A stretch of 64,000 nucleotides of DNA from contig NZ_JAIWNB010000007.1 in assembly GCF_020215705.1 (NCBI RefSeq), positions 62,001 through 126,000 on the forward strand, written 5' to 3'. How positions within the stretch are numbered: position 1 is the stretch's first letter; every line of letters begins with the position of its first letter. Positions 1 through 8,267 of this stretch are shown in pieces. The stretch comes from Nonomuraea aurantiaca (GTDB taxonomy: Bacteria; Actinomycetota; Actinomycetes; Streptosporangiales; Streptosporangiaceae). The notes beneath the pieces were generated by a model. It was given only the letters and a program-made list of their open reading frames with translations, searched no databases and was not told the DNA's origin. The translations under genes were made by a program, and so were the position numbers.

Positions 1-557
1 ACGAGCGGCAGAACCCCGGCCCAGACGGGCAGCTCATAGTCCTCCTCCTCGTCCAGGGGCCCGCCGCGCCGCATCTTCACCGACGCCTCTTCGAGCGACA
101 GGGCCAGCACCGCCGTCGCGGCCAGCTCCTTGGGCGTCGGCTGCCGGACGTAGTCCCACTGGCCCGGCGCGAGCTGCTCGGAGACCGCGCGGAGCCCGGC
201 CAGCCGCTCTTCCGGGTCCGTCAGCAGCCGGGCGCGGCCGTAGATGATCGCGGAGCGGTAGTTGACCGAGTGGTGGAAGATCGACCGGGCCAGCACGATG
301 CCGTCGAGGTGGGTGACGGTGACGCACACGTCCGTGCCCTCGCTCGCGCGCAGCGACCGAGCCCCGGTGGAGCCGTGCAGGTAGAGGGTCTCGCCCAGGC
401 GCCCGTATCCGGTGGGCACCACCATGGGGTGGCCGTCGACCACCACACCCAGGTGGCAGATCAGCCCGGCGTCGAGCACCTCGTACAGGTCGTTCCTGTC
501 GCTGCTGCCACGCTCCTTCGAGCGGCCGAGCGTGGTGCGGGGAGTGGTGGAGAGCAT
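1..557 (-). CDS. Pyridoxamine 5'-phosphate oxidase (PPOX) family protein, cut by the window edge
   Basis: About 185 codons are visible, reading from an ATG at 557 off the left edge without a stop, so the C-terminus is missing. The N-terminus (LGRSKERGSSDRNDLYEVLD) followed by a segment with VDGHPMVVPTGYG and a later stretch FHHSVNYRSAIIYGRARLL is typical of the flavin-binding split-barrel PPOX family (COG3467 type), which binds FMN or a related flavin and is often annotated as nitroimidazole-resistance-like. It is transcribed divergently from a MocR-type regulator, a usual arrangement for PLP-linked regulons, so it is probably a target of that regulator. The substrate is unknown. Confidence 0.8.
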   Translation of the reverse strand, partial: MLSTTPRTTLGRSKERGSSDRNDLYEVLDAGLICHLGVVVDGHPMVVPTGYGRLGETLYLHGSTGARSLRASEGTDVCVTVTHLDGIVLARSIFHHSVNYRSAIIYGRARLLTDPEERLAGLRAVSEQLAPGQWDYVRQPTPKELAATAVLALSLEEASVKMRRGGPLDEEEDYELPVWAGVLPL

Positions 558-628
558 GGGACCACGGTAATGAGAAAGTGGACATAGCTTGTAGGGCCAC
601 TAATGACCGCTTCCCGGAGACCACTTTC
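558..628. promoter_or_regulatory. Divergent promoter/operator region between the PPOX gene and the MocR-type regulator
   Basis: This short region separates two divergent genes. It holds GAAAGTGG at 574-581 and its exact reverse complement CCACTTTC at 621-628, with another CCACT at 597-601. The CCACT copies are 24 bp apart as direct repeats and AGTGG at 577-581 faces them. MocR regulators are known to bind mixed direct and inverted repeats in such intergenic regions. Binding here is inference. Confidence 0.45.
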
Positions 629-2014
629 GTGCGCACCCTCGTCGACCTGCCCGTATCCCTGTCCAGGGAGTCGGGTGTCCCGCTCTCGGCACAGCTCACC
701 GGCTGGCTGCGCCAGGCCATGCTGGCCGGGACGCTCCCGCCGGGGGAGCGCCTGCCGTCCTCGCGCGGGCTCGCGGAGCAGCTCGGCGTGAGCAGGACCG
801 TGGTCACGGAGGCGTACCAGCAGCTGTACGCGGAGGGGTGGCTGGAGGGGCGGCACGGCTCCGGCACGTTCGTGGCCGCGCTGGAGACGTCACATCTGGC
901 CGTCGAGCCCCCGGCCGCGCCCGAGCCACCGCCGCGCCCGCCGGCCGAACGGACGATCGACCTGACCCCCGGCACTCCCTGGGTGCGCCACTACGACCAC
1001 GCGGCCTGGAAGCGGGCCTGGCGCCGGGCCGCCGACCTGCCTCCTGGCGACCACCCGGACCCGTACGGCCTGCCGTACCTGCGCGAACTGCTCGCCGACC
1101 ACCTGCGGCGGGCCAGGGCCGTGACGGTCGGCCCCGAGAACGTCCTGGTCACCAGGGGCACCGGCAACGGCCTCGACCTGTGCGCGCTCGCGCTGCTGCG
1201 CGAGGGCGGCCGGGCGGGCGTCGAGGATCCCGGCTATCACGTGGCGCGCACGGTGTTCGGGGCCAGGGGCGCGAAGGTCGTGCCGTGCCCCGTCGACGAG
1301 GAGGGCGTGATCGTCGAGTCACTCCCCGACGACCTCCGCGTCCTCTACACCACACCCGCCCACCAGTACCCGCTCGGCGGGCGCCTGCCGATCCCGCGCA
1401 GGGAACGGCTGCTCGCCTGGGCCAGGAGCACCGGCGCGATCATCGTGGAGGACGACTACGACGCCGAGTTCCGTTACGACGTCGCGCCCCTCCCGGCCCT
1501 CTACGGCCTCGACCCGTCGCGCGTCGTCCTGCTCGGCACGCTCTCGAAGACGCTCTCCCCCGACATCGGCGTCGGCTGGCTGGTGGGGTCGCCCGAGCTG
1601 CTCGACCGGATCGCCGCCATCCGCGTCTCGATGTCCGACCGCACCAGCGGCCCGGTCCAGCAGGCCGTCGCGACCCTCCTGGAGCGCGGCGACCTCGACC
1701 GCCACCTGCGCAGGATGCGCCTGGAGTACGCCCGCAGGCGCGGCGCGATCGTCGAGATCCTGGGCCCGGTGTGCCGCCTGCGCGGCGACACGGCCGGCCT
1801 GCACGTGCTGGCGGAGCTGCCGCTCGAAACGGTCCCCGGGCTGGTCGCCGCCGCGCGGAGGCAAGGGGTGCTGCTCGACTCCACGGCCCGCCACCACTAC
1901 GGTGCCGAGCGCCTGCACGGCCTGGTGATCGGGTACGGCTCGGCCACGCTGGCCGAGGTCAGGCGCGGCTGCCGGACGGTGGCCGAGCTGATCCGCTCAG
2001 CCACCGGCGCATAG
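629..2014 (+). CDS. MocR/PdxR-type transcriptional regulator (GntR HTH fused to aminotransferase domain)
   Basis: The protein has about 461 residues. An N-terminal GntR-type winged helix (about residues 10-75, with LPSSRGLAEQLGVSRTVVTE and GRHGSGTFV) is followed by a fold-type I aminotransferase domain to the C-terminus. The aminotransferase part keeps the PLP aspartate region (IIVEDDYDAEFRYD) and the Schiff-base lysine in GTLSKTLSP (about Lys307). MocR proteins sense PLP or amino-acid adducts and regulate a divergent neighbour, here the PPOX-family gene. I chose GTG 629 because family members start close to LPVSL; an in-frame GTG at 578 is possible but would cover the putative operator. Confidence 0.88.
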   Translation: MRTLVDLPVSLSRESGVPLSAQLTGWLRQAMLAGTLPPGERLPSSRGLAEQLGVSRTVVTEAYQQLYAEGWLEGRHGSGTFVAALETSHLAVEPPAAPEPPPRPPAERTIDLTPGTPWVRHYDHAAWKRAWRRAADLPPGDHPDPYGLPYLRELLADHLRRARAVTVGPENVLVTRGTGNGLDLCALALLREGGRAGVEDPGYHVARTVFGARGAKVVPCPVDEEGVIVESLPDDLRVLYTTPAHQYPLGGRLPIPRRERLLAWARSTGAIIVEDDYDAEFRYDVAPLPALYGLDPSRVVLLGTLSKTLSPDIGVGWLVGSPELLDRIAAIRVSMSDRTSGPVQQAVATLLERGDLDRHLRRMRLEYARRRGAIVEILGPVCRLRGDTAGLHVLAELPLETVPGLVAAARRQGVLLDSTARHHYGAERLHGLVIGYGSATLAEVRRGCRTVAELIRSATGA

Positions 2015-2095
2015 CGGCAGCCACCGGCACGTAGCTCGGCCACCGGCACGTAGCGGCAGCCACCGGCGCGCGCGCCCGGCCATCGGCGTAGAGCC
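1998..2095. repeat. Short degenerate tandem repeat (about 20 bp x 5)
   Basis: Units built on CAGCCACCGGCACGTAGC start at 1998, 2018, 2038, 2057 and 2077. The first unit includes the stop codon of the MocR-type gene. The last copies are diverged. The array fills the gap between two convergent genes and no function is evident. Confidence 0.7.
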
Positions 2096-2098
2096 GTC

Positions 2099-3205
2099 TC
2101 AGGCGGGCTCGAGCTCGCGCAGGATCGGCAGGGAGCGCGCGGCGTAGACCGGGTCTACAGGCAGGGCGTGGCGGGCCCACCAGCGGGCCGGGGCCGGATC
2201 GGGGGAGGGGCCGGTGAAGGCGGGCGCGTAGTCGTCGTACGGCGGGTCGTAGAGGTAGCCCGTCACCACGCCGCGCCGCTCCAGCGCGGCGATCGCCGCG
2301 TCCCGGTCGCGCACCAGCAGCGGCACCCGGAACAACGGCTGGCCGGCATGATCCCGTACCCCCGCCGCCACCGACGGCAGCTCGGCCAGCGAGCGCACCC
2401 CCGCCAACCGGCGGGCCCGCTCCCCGGGCACCTTGGCCAGCCGCCTCGACTGGTACCAGCGGGCGAGCGCCCCTCTCCGGGCGCGGTAGTCGTGCAGGTC
2501 GGCACGGACCCACGGATCGAACGGCGGCAGCGACGGCACCTGCTTCATGGCCGCCGCGAGCTCGCCGGGCCGCAGCGGGATGCGGTAGCCCTCGCGCGGC
2601 TCCTCCATGCCCAGCATGCGGGAGAGCCGGAGCGCGGGCCGGACCAGGTCGAGCCGCAGAGCGGCCTGGCGGGCCATCGAGCCGGCCACGGCCAGCAGCT
2701 CGGCGCGGAAGGCGCCCGGCTCCAGCAGCGCGTCGCGGGCCCGTTCTAGCGCACGCAGGTCCGCCAGGCTCTCCACCGCGAGGACCCCGCCCGAGCCCGC
2801 GCCCGGGTGCTTGGACAGGCTGAAGACCCCGGCCTGGCCGAACGTGCCCAGGGGGCGGCCGGCGACGTTGGTCTCCATGGCGTGGGCGACATCCTCGATC
2901 AGGATTTTTCCCGTGAAGGCGGACACGTCGTCCGGCAGGCCGTACAGGTTGGTGGTCAGGACGGCGTCCACCTGGCCGAGGTTGACGCGGGTGGCGTCGA
3001 TGTTGCCGTCACGGCGCGACAGCGGCGCGATCACCGGGCGCAGGCCCGCCGCCAGCACCAGGAAGAGGATCTCGTCGGCGGAGATCGGCGACATGAGCAG
3101 CCGCTGGCCCGGCGTGCACCAGTGACGCAGCGCGAGGTAGAGCCCGAGGCGGTTCGAGGGGAGCAGCAGGCAGTGGCGCCCGGTGCGCTCGGCGATCCCT
3201 CTCAC
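2099..3205 (-). CDS. DegT/DnrJ/EryC1-like PLP-dependent aminotransferase
   Basis: The protein has about 368 residues and a fold-type I aminotransferase pattern of the sugar aminotransferase class. The PLP aspartate lies in KILIEDVAHAMET and the Schiff-base lysine in VFSLSKHPGAGSGG (about Lys132), which matches the S-x-K-x4-G-x-GG region of DegT proteins. Such enzymes aminate keto-sugars for surface polysaccharides or glycosylated metabolites. The GTG start at 3205 overlaps the TGA of the upstream FemAB-like gene (GTGA), so the two are translationally coupled. The N-terminal part before the PLP sites is shorter than in typical DegT members, so the exact start or subfamily is less certain. Confidence 0.78.
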   Translation of the reverse strand: MRGIAERTGRHCLLLPSNRLGLYLALRHWCTPGQRLLMSPISADEILFLVLAAGLRPVIAPLSRRDGNIDATRVNLGQVDAVLTTNLYGLPDDVSAFTGKILIEDVAHAMETNVAGRPLGTFGQAGVFSLSKHPGAGSGGVLAVESLADLRALERARDALLEPGAFRAELLAVAGSMARQAALRLDLVRPALRLSRMLGMEEPREGYRIPLRPGELAAAMKQVPSLPPFDPWVRADLHDYRARRGALARWYQSRRLAKVPGERARRLAGVRSLAELPSVAAGVRDHAGQPLFRVPLLVRDRDAAIAALERRGVVTGYLYDPPYDDYAPAFTGPSPDPAPARWWARHALPVDPVYAARSLPILRELEPA

Positions 3206-4284
3206 GACTGCAGGGCCGTGCGCAGTCGCCCGAACGTCTTCAGCGCCCGGTCGGCCGTCCTGTGCAGCAGCGGGTTGGCCAGCACGGTGGCCCGGGTCTT
3301 GCGCGCGGGCACCCGCAGCAGCCAGTGGACGGCCGAGGCGGCGCCGACCGTGGCGACCCGGCCTTCGGCCACCTGGAACTCGCCGTTCTTGAGCTTCTCC
3401 TTGTACTCCTTCTCGCCCCGGCCCATGTCGATCACCTGGATGCCGGAACCGGCGGCCTGCTCGGCCATCGCCAGGTGGTGGATGAGGCCGGGGGAGTATT
3501 TGGCGTAGTGGGTGTCGTAGGCCGGGAACCAGCCCGCGAGCGTGGTGCGCGTGCGGAGCCCGAAATGCCCGGCCATCGGCAGGTCGTTCACATAGATCAT
3601 GTCGAGCACCCCGGCGAAGCCCTCGGTCTGCGTGGCCAGCAGCCGCTCGACCAGCTCGACGATCCACTGCTGCGCGAACCGGTCGGTGCGCCCCGTCCGC
3701 CGGTATTGGTCGGTCTTCCAGCCGAGCAGCGTGTGCAGCGGCGCCGGGTCGGTGGTCGCGTAGTCGTGGCGGATCGGCCCGACGTCGCGCTGGAGCTTGC
3801 GCGACTTGGCCAGGGTCGTCTTGTACGTCTTGCTGGAGTGCAGGCGCAGGAACTCGGTGTAGGGGCCGTGTCCCTCACGCAGGTCGATGATCGGCGACGG
3901 GTGGCGCTCGTGCCGCCCGGCGATCAGCGGCTGGCCCGCGACCAGGTGGTCGAACTCGTATACCGACAGCCCGCACTGTTTGATCAACCGGCGCGGGTCG
4001 ATCTCCAGGTCCTTGGCATGGACCAAGCCCTGCGCGTCGGTGAGCCCGGCCGCCACCGGCTTGCCGATGCCCATCGGATGGCGCTCGAACGGGAAGAACC
4101 CCACGATGTCGGGCCCGTCGTAGAGCACGGCGACGCGCACCATGTCTCGCAGCTCACCGACCGTGATCGTGAACTCGGGAGACAGGAACGGGTTGTCGAA
4201 GGCCGCGTGTCCCTCCTGGAGAGCCCGCCATCGGCTCAGCTCAGGTGCACCCAGCTCGCGAGGGTGAGCAAGTGTGACGCGCAT
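3202..4284 (-). CDS. FemAB/CelD-like GNAT-fold acyltransferase (copy 1)
   Basis: The protein has 360 residues and resembles GNAT proteins of the BioF2/CelD/FemAB type, which transfer acyl or aminoacyl groups in envelope polymer synthesis. The C-terminal half contains MAGHFGLRTRTTLAGWFPAYD, then a stretch with YSPGLIHHLAMAEQAA and an IDMGRGEKEYKEKLK segment that forms the second acetyltransferase-like half. It is clearly paralogous to the protein encoded at 25781-26908: blocks such as FDHLVAGQP and DQYRRTGR-DRFAQ occur in both. The TGA overlaps the GTG of the aminotransferase downstream. Substrate is unknown; a role with sugar amines made by the partner aminotransferase is inference. Confidence 0.75.
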   Translation of the reverse strand: MRVTLAHPRELGAPELSRWRALQEGHAAFDNPFLSPEFTITVGELRDMVRVAVLYDGPDIVGFFPFERHPMGIGKPVAAGLTDAQGLVHAKDLEIDPRRLIKQCGLSVYEFDHLVAGQPLIAGRHERHPSPIIDLREGHGPYTEFLRLHSSKTYKTTLAKSRKLQRDVGPIRHDYATTDPAPLHTLLGWKTDQYRRTGRTDRFAQQWIVELVERLLATQTEGFAGVLDMIYVNDLPMAGHFGLRTRTTLAGWFPAYDTHYAKYSPGLIHHLAMAEQAAGSGIQVIDMGRGEKEYKEKLKNGEFQVAEGRVATVGAASAVHWLLRVPARKTRATVLANPLLHRTADRALKTFGRLRTALQS

Positions 4285-4437
4285 GGGCTCCTACGTTCGG
4301 CATACCTTCAGTTAGTTTGGAGGTAGCTGTGTGTTTCCAGGGTAAGTGGTCTTGCATGATGGTCGTCTCCGCAGCTCCGGAACGTTACACAACTCTCAGC
4401 TAGCGTTCAGGACAGAGTGACGTTCTAATGTGTGTGC

Positions 4438-5478
4438 ATGACCGTACCTGGGATTGACCGGCCCCGGCTGTTCGGCTGGATGGGCGCGAACGTGCCGGAC
4501 GCGGGCGAGCCCCTGTCCGTCGCCCTGATCTCCGGCGGCAGGTCGAACCTCACGTACCTCATCGAGACCCGCGAACGCCGGGTGGTGCTGCGCCGGCCGC
4601 CCCTCGGTCACGTGCTGCCCACCGCGCACGACATGCGGCGCGAGTGGCGGGTCATCTCCGCGCTCGCCGGGACGCCGGTCCCGGTGCCGGAGCCGGTCGC
4701 GTTCTGCGCCGACGAGGAGGTCATCGGAGCGCCGTTCTACCTGATGGGGTACGTGGACGGCCTGGCCGCCAGGACCCGCGAGCAGCTCGGCGAGCCCGCG
4801 CCCGCCGAGACGCGGCGGCTGGCGGAGCGGCTCGCCGAGGTGCTGGCCGCCATCCACGCCGTCGACTACCAGGAGGTCGGGCTCGGCGACTTCGGCCGCC
4901 CGGACGGCTACCTGGCCAGGCAGCTCGGCCGGTGGTGCCAGCAGTGGGACCGCTCGAAGACGGCCGACCTGCCGGAGTACGACCGCCTGGTCACGCGGCT
5001 GCGCGCGTGCATGCCGGCCCGCTCGGCCAGCACCCTCGTGCACGGTGACTACCGCCTCGACAACACGCTCGTACGGCTGGCGCCCGGTCCGCCCGAGATC
5101 CTGGCGGTGGTCGACTGGGAGATGTCCACCCTCGGCGACCCGCTGGCCGACCTGGGGCTCACGCTCACCTACTGGCAGGACTCGGGTGACGAGGAGCGGG
5201 CGGGGATCCCGGTGGCCGGAGATGTGACGGTCGCCCCCGGGTTCCTCAACGCCGCCGAGTTCGCCGCCCACTACACGAAGGTCTCCGGCCGCGACATCTC
5301 GGACCTTCCGTTCTACGTGGCGTTCGGGAACTTCAAGCTCGCGGTCATAGTGGAGGGCATCCACGCCCGTTTCCGGCAGGGTAAGACCGTGGGTGAGGGC
5401 TTCGAGAACATCGGCTCCGCCGTACCCACGCTCATCGCCCGTGCGCACCGCATGCTGGACCAGCCCGTGAACTCCTGA
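4438..5478 (+). CDS. Phosphotransferase-family protein (APH/choline kinase fold)
   Basis: The protein has about 346 residues with the aminoglycoside phosphotransferase/kinase fold: catalytic loop LVHGDYRLDNTL, then the metal-binding VVDWEMSTLGDPLADLGLT. The TYLIETRERRVVLRRPP block near the N-terminus is typical of the ACAD10-like branch found beside acyl-CoA and short-chain dehydrogenase genes, rather than of drug-resistance kinases. I placed the start at ATG 4438; GTG 4432 two codons upstream is possible, and no clear ribosome-binding site precedes either, so the transcript may be leaderless. An SDR gene follows 38 bp later on the same strand, probably in one operon. Confidence 0.82.
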   Translation: MTVPGIDRPRLFGWMGANVPDAGEPLSVALISGGRSNLTYLIETRERRVVLRRPPLGHVLPTAHDMRREWRVISALAGTPVPVPEPVAFCADEEVIGAPFYLMGYVDGLAARTREQLGEPAPAETRRLAERLAEVLAAIHAVDYQEVGLGDFGRPDGYLARQLGRWCQQWDRSKTADLPEYDRLVTRLRACMPARSASTLVHGDYRLDNTLVRLAPGPPEILAVVDWEMSTLGDPLADLGLTLTYWQDSGDEERAGIPVAGDVTVAPGFLNAAEFAAHYTKVSGRDISDLPFYVAFGNFKLAVIVEGIHARFRQGKTVGEGFENIGSAVPTLIARAHRMLDQPVNS

Positions 5479-5516
5479 GCCTGAACCGCCCGAGCATGAG
5501 CCCCTGAGGAGCCCAC

Positions 5517-6266
5517 ATGAGCACTGTGGCACTGATCACCGGAGCGGCGAGCGGCATCGGCGCCGCGGTGGCACGGCGGCTGTCGGCGGGTGGGGCCAAG
5601 TGCGTCCTGCTCGACCTCGACGCCGAAGGGGCCGAGCGCGTGGCGAAGGAGGTCGGCGGCGTCTGGGTGGCCGGTGACGTGGCCACCGAGGAGGCCTCGC
5701 GGCAGGCCGTCGCGCTCGCCGAGGAGACCTACGGCCGGCTCGACCTGGTGCACCTCAACGCGGGGATCTCGGGCGGGGTGGATCTCGCGGCGTTCGACGT
5801 CGAGCGGTATCGCGAGGTCATCGGGGTGAACGTGGACGGCGTGGTCTTCGGCGTCGCCGCCTGCCTGCCGTTGCTCAAGCGCTCGGGCGGCGGCGCGATC
5901 GTGGTCACCTCGTCGCTGGCCGGGCTCGTCGGCTTCGCCGGCGACCCCGTCTACACGATGACCAAGCACGCCGTGGTGGGGCTCGTCAGGGCGCTGGCCG
6001 CGCCGCTGGCCAAGGAGCGGATCCGGATCGGCGCGGTCTGCCCGGGTTTCACGGACACGCCGCTGGTGGCGGGAGCGCGCGAGATGTTCGTCAACGCGGG
6101 GTTCCCGCTGCTGAGCGCCGCCGATGTCGCCGCGGCCGTCGAGAGCGCCTTCTACGCCGACGAACCGGGCACGCTCCTCATCGTGCAACCGGGGAGGCAG
6201 CCAGTGCCGTACCGTTATGCGGGAGTTCCCGGACCGGCTGGAGGGCAGCGCCCGCCAGCGCCTTGA
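5517..6266 (+). CDS. Short-chain dehydrogenase/reductase (SDR)
   Basis: The protein has 249 residues, the usual length of a classical SDR. The cofactor motif TGAASGIG lies at residues 8-15 and NAG at 81-83. The catalytic serine is in VVTSSLAG (132-133), with Tyr146 and Lys150 in the YTMTK motif. An acidic residue after the second strand (LLDLD) favours NAD(H) over NADP(H). It follows the APH-like kinase gene, and this pairing is common in lipid or acyl-CoA catabolic loci. The substrate cannot be read from the sequence. Confidence 0.87.
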   Translation: MSTVALITGAASGIGAAVARRLSAGGAKCVLLDLDAEGAERVAKEVGGVWVAGDVATEEASRQAVALAEETYGRLDLVHLNAGISGGVDLAAFDVERYREVIGVNVDGVVFGVAACLPLLKRSGGGAIVVTSSLAGLVGFAGDPVYTMTKHAVVGLVRALAAPLAKERIRIGAVCPGFTDTPLVAGAREMFVNAGFPLLSAADVAAAVESAFYADEPGTLLIVQPGRQPVPYRYAGVPGPAGGQRPPAP

Positions 6267-6360
6267 TCGACCGCAAGTCCCTTGCAAGTACCGATATATA
6301 CCGTGGGAAGGGCTGGGAGAGGCGTCCCGGCCCTTGTCCACGCGCGAGGGTGGAGGCACC

Positions 6361-7746
6361 GTGATTCCCACCGATGGCAAACACGCACGCAGACGGCCGC
6401 CATGGCCGCTCGCGCTCGGCGTGGGCATCCTGGCGATCGCACTGGTCGCGGCGATCATGGTGTACGCGGGCACGCGTGGCGGCCCGCGCGACGAGTACAA
6501 GGGCGGCGAGGTCGCCCAGACCCAGCCGAGTGAGCCGCCGCCCACGCTGGAGCAGCCGCCGGCCCTGGACGACTGGCCGCGCTGGGGCGTCACCCACACC
6601 CAGTACAGCGCCGACAACGCGCCTCGCGAGATCACCGAGCAGGCCAAGAACATCCTCGGCCGCGTCCCCCTGCTGCAGAACCAGCACATCATGGGCTGGG
6701 GCGTGGGCAACCCGGAGCCGAGCCCGGACCAGTACAACTTACGGGACCTCAACCGGCGGCTGAAGCTCATGGCCTCCTCGCGAGCCGTCCCGGTCATCAC
6801 GCTGTGCTGCGCGCCCGACTGGATGAAGGGCGGCCAGCCCGGCCGTACGGACTGGTCCAAGAACCACACCGTCGCCCCCCAGCGCGAGCACTTCGACGAC
6901 TACGCCAACCTCGCCGCGAAGATCGCCAGGCAGTATCCGACGGTGAAGTACTTCATGGTGTGGAACGAGTTCAAGGGCTTCTGGAACCCGTCCACGAACC
7001 GCTGGGACGCCGAGGGCTACACCGAGCTCTACAACAAGGTCTACGCGGCGCTGAAGAAGGTGAACGGCGACATCCAGGTCGGCGGTCCTTATATCCCGGT
7101 CGAGACCAACTCCGGCGGCGGCCCCTCGGAGCTCAGCGGCCCCTGGGGCACGGTCGACCAGCGCGCGCTCGACGCGATCGAATACTGGATCGAGCACAAG
7201 AAGGGCGCCGACTTCATCGTGGTCGACGGCGCCTCGATGACCAACGACAAGGCCAACGTCCCCAACGACTTCGCGGCCCAGGCCAAGTTCAGTGCGGTCA
7301 CCGCCTGGCTCAGGCAGAAGAGCAACGACATGCCGGTGTGGTGGGCCGAGTGGTACGTCGAGCCCACCAACTCCGGCTGGAGCGAGGACAAGCGCACCGC
7401 CGTACAGGCCACGACGCTGATGGAGTTCGCCAGGAGCGGCGTAACGACGGCGCTCTACTGGAACCCGGAGCAGAAGGGCGGGACGGAGTGCCCCGGCTGC
7501 CTCTGGTCGTCCGGCACGGGCCAGGAACTGCCGATGGCGGGGCTGCTGAGCGGGTTCGCGAAGTGGTTCCCCGCCGGGGTGAAACTGGATCCGGTCACCA
7601 GCTCCGACCAGCGCATCAAGACGCTGGGCCAGGAGCGGCAGATGGTGATGGTCAACACGGCCGACACGAGCGTCACCGCCACCGTGGACGGCAAGCGGGT
7701 GACCTTGAAACCGTACGAGATCCAGTGGGCGGGGCGCGGCGCCTGA
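6361..7746 (+). CDS. Membrane-anchored glycoside hydrolase, clan GH-A (GH39-like)
   Basis: The protein has 461 residues. A basic N-terminus (KHARRRPPWP) precedes one transmembrane segment (about residues 17-36) and a Pro-rich linker, so the catalytic domain faces outward. The domain reads as a (beta/alpha)8 clan GH-A hydrolase: acid/base Glu203 in VWNEFKGFW and likely nucleophile Glu330 in WWAEWYVEP. The family resembles GH39 xylosidase or exopolysaccharide-cleaving enzymes. The GTG start at 6361 follows the purine-rich GAGGGTGGAGG. It sits about 11 kb from the polysaccharide operon and near the aminotransferase/FemAB pair, so it may act on a surface glycan; that is inference. Confidence 0.75.
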   Translation: MIPTDGKHARRRPPWPLALGVGILAIALVAAIMVYAGTRGGPRDEYKGGEVAQTQPSEPPPTLEQPPALDDWPRWGVTHTQYSADNAPREITEQAKNILGRVPLLQNQHIMGWGVGNPEPSPDQYNLRDLNRRLKLMASSRAVPVITLCCAPDWMKGGQPGRTDWSKNHTVAPQREHFDDYANLAAKIARQYPTVKYFMVWNEFKGFWNPSTNRWDAEGYTELYNKVYAALKKVNGDIQVGGPYIPVETNSGGGPSELSGPWGTVDQRALDAIEYWIEHKKGADFIVVDGASMTNDKANVPNDFAAQAKFSAVTAWLRQKSNDMPVWWAEWYVEPTNSGWSEDKRTAVQATTLMEFARSGVTTALYWNPEQKGGTECPGCLWSSGTGQELPMAGLLSGFAKWFPAGVKLDPVTSSDQRIKTLGQERQMVMVNTADTSVTATVDGKRVTLKPYEIQWAGRGA

Positions 7747-7754
7747 GGCCGGTC

Positions 7755-7796
7755 AAGGGCTCTGTTCGGCTGCTCGGACGGCCGGGCGGAGCCCTT
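7755..7796 (+). terminator. Possible terminator after the glycoside hydrolase gene
   Basis: AAGGGCTC at 7755-7762 pairs with GAGCCCTT at 7789-7796 across a 26-nt loop and is followed by a pyrimidine-rich stretch. The long loop makes this a weak call. Confidence 0.35.
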
Positions 7797-8072
7797 CTCT
7801 CACCTTTCTTCGCAACAATGTTTGCCGTCCCCCGGAATTCCATTGCCTGGAGCGACTTGCGGTGGACGCAGAAACGTCGAACCGCTTTTCCACTTCTGTG
7901 GTGATCGAGGCGTCGGCTTGGGTTTGCCCAGGTCCCAGCGGGGTTTCCGTATGGCGCGGGATGTGCACGCTTTGTCGCTGATTTACATTTACCGCATGTG
8001 CAGATCTTTCCCATGAGCACCAGTCAAATCCGATCAAAGAACGCCCCCAAGCCCTGATTTTTCACCATTTGG

Positions 8073-8116
8073 GTGCTAGCGTCCTATTTTGAAAGTCGAA
8101 ATAGTGCGACTAGCAC
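8073..8116 (+). promoter_or_regulatory. Promoter with nested inverted repeats ahead of the Trp-rich peptide gene
   Basis: GTGCTAG at 8073-8079 is repeated inverted as CTAGCAC at 8110-8116, and inside it AGTCG (8094-8098) faces CGACT (8107-8111). A possible -35 (TTCACC, 8061-8066) and -10 (TATTTT, 8085-8090) are 18 bp apart, so the outer left arm lies in the promoter spacer. The element ends immediately before the AGGGGGG ribosome-binding site. It could be an operator or an mRNA leader hairpin. Confidence 0.45.
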
Positions 8117-8127
8117 AGGGGGGCATC

Positions 8128-8262
8128 ATGACTCTCGGTAAGCTCTTCCCGGCTCACCGTAGCGACTGGTGGGGATGGGGTCGTCGCGGTTGCGGTCGGC
8201 GTCGGTGGGGTGGATGCGGCGGCGGCTGTGGTGGTGGATGGCGCAGGCGGTGGTGGTGGTAG
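8128..8262 (+). CDS. 44-residue Trp/Gly/Arg/Cys-rich peptide; candidate exported peptide precursor or leader peptide
   Basis: ATG 8128 follows a strong ribosome-binding site (AGGGGGGC, 5-nt spacing) and the frame closes at TAG 8260-8262. The product starts MTLGKLFPAHRSD and then becomes highly biased: about 8 Trp, 13 Gly, 9 Arg and 3 Cys (Cys22, Cys30, Cys34), ending in RRRWWW. The next gene, an ABC exporter, begins 5 bp after the stop, so the two are probably coupled. A normal-looking N-terminus followed by a residue-biased C-terminus is the layout of a ribosomally made peptide precursor with leader and core, but no modifying enzyme is adjacent. The three Trp codons before the stop would also suit a regulatory leader peptide. 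I know no family with this sequence. It may also be a chance frame in repetitive GGT/TGG-rich DNA. Confidence 0.55.
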   Translation: MTLGKLFPAHRSDWWGWGRRGCGRRRWGGCGGGCGGGWRRRWWW

Positions 8263-8267
8263 AAGAG

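Larger units (their letters stand above)
7747..8127. other. Intergenic region upstream of the small Trp-rich peptide gene
   Basis: This 381-bp region contains no convincing gene. A possible terminator lies just after the glycoside hydrolase and a promoter/dyad element just before the peptide gene. The middle, about 7800-8050, is lower in GC than the flanking genes. Short ORFs on both strands lack ribosome-binding sites or recognisable motifs. Confidence 0.6.

Noticed and set aside
4438..5478. Aminoglycoside resistance kinase
   Set aside because: Sequence blocks and the adjacent SDR point to the ACAD10-like metabolic branch of the fold.
7822..8016. Possible small gene upstream of the peptide locus
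   Set aside because: No ribosome-binding site, no motif, and it lies in AT-richer promoter DNA.
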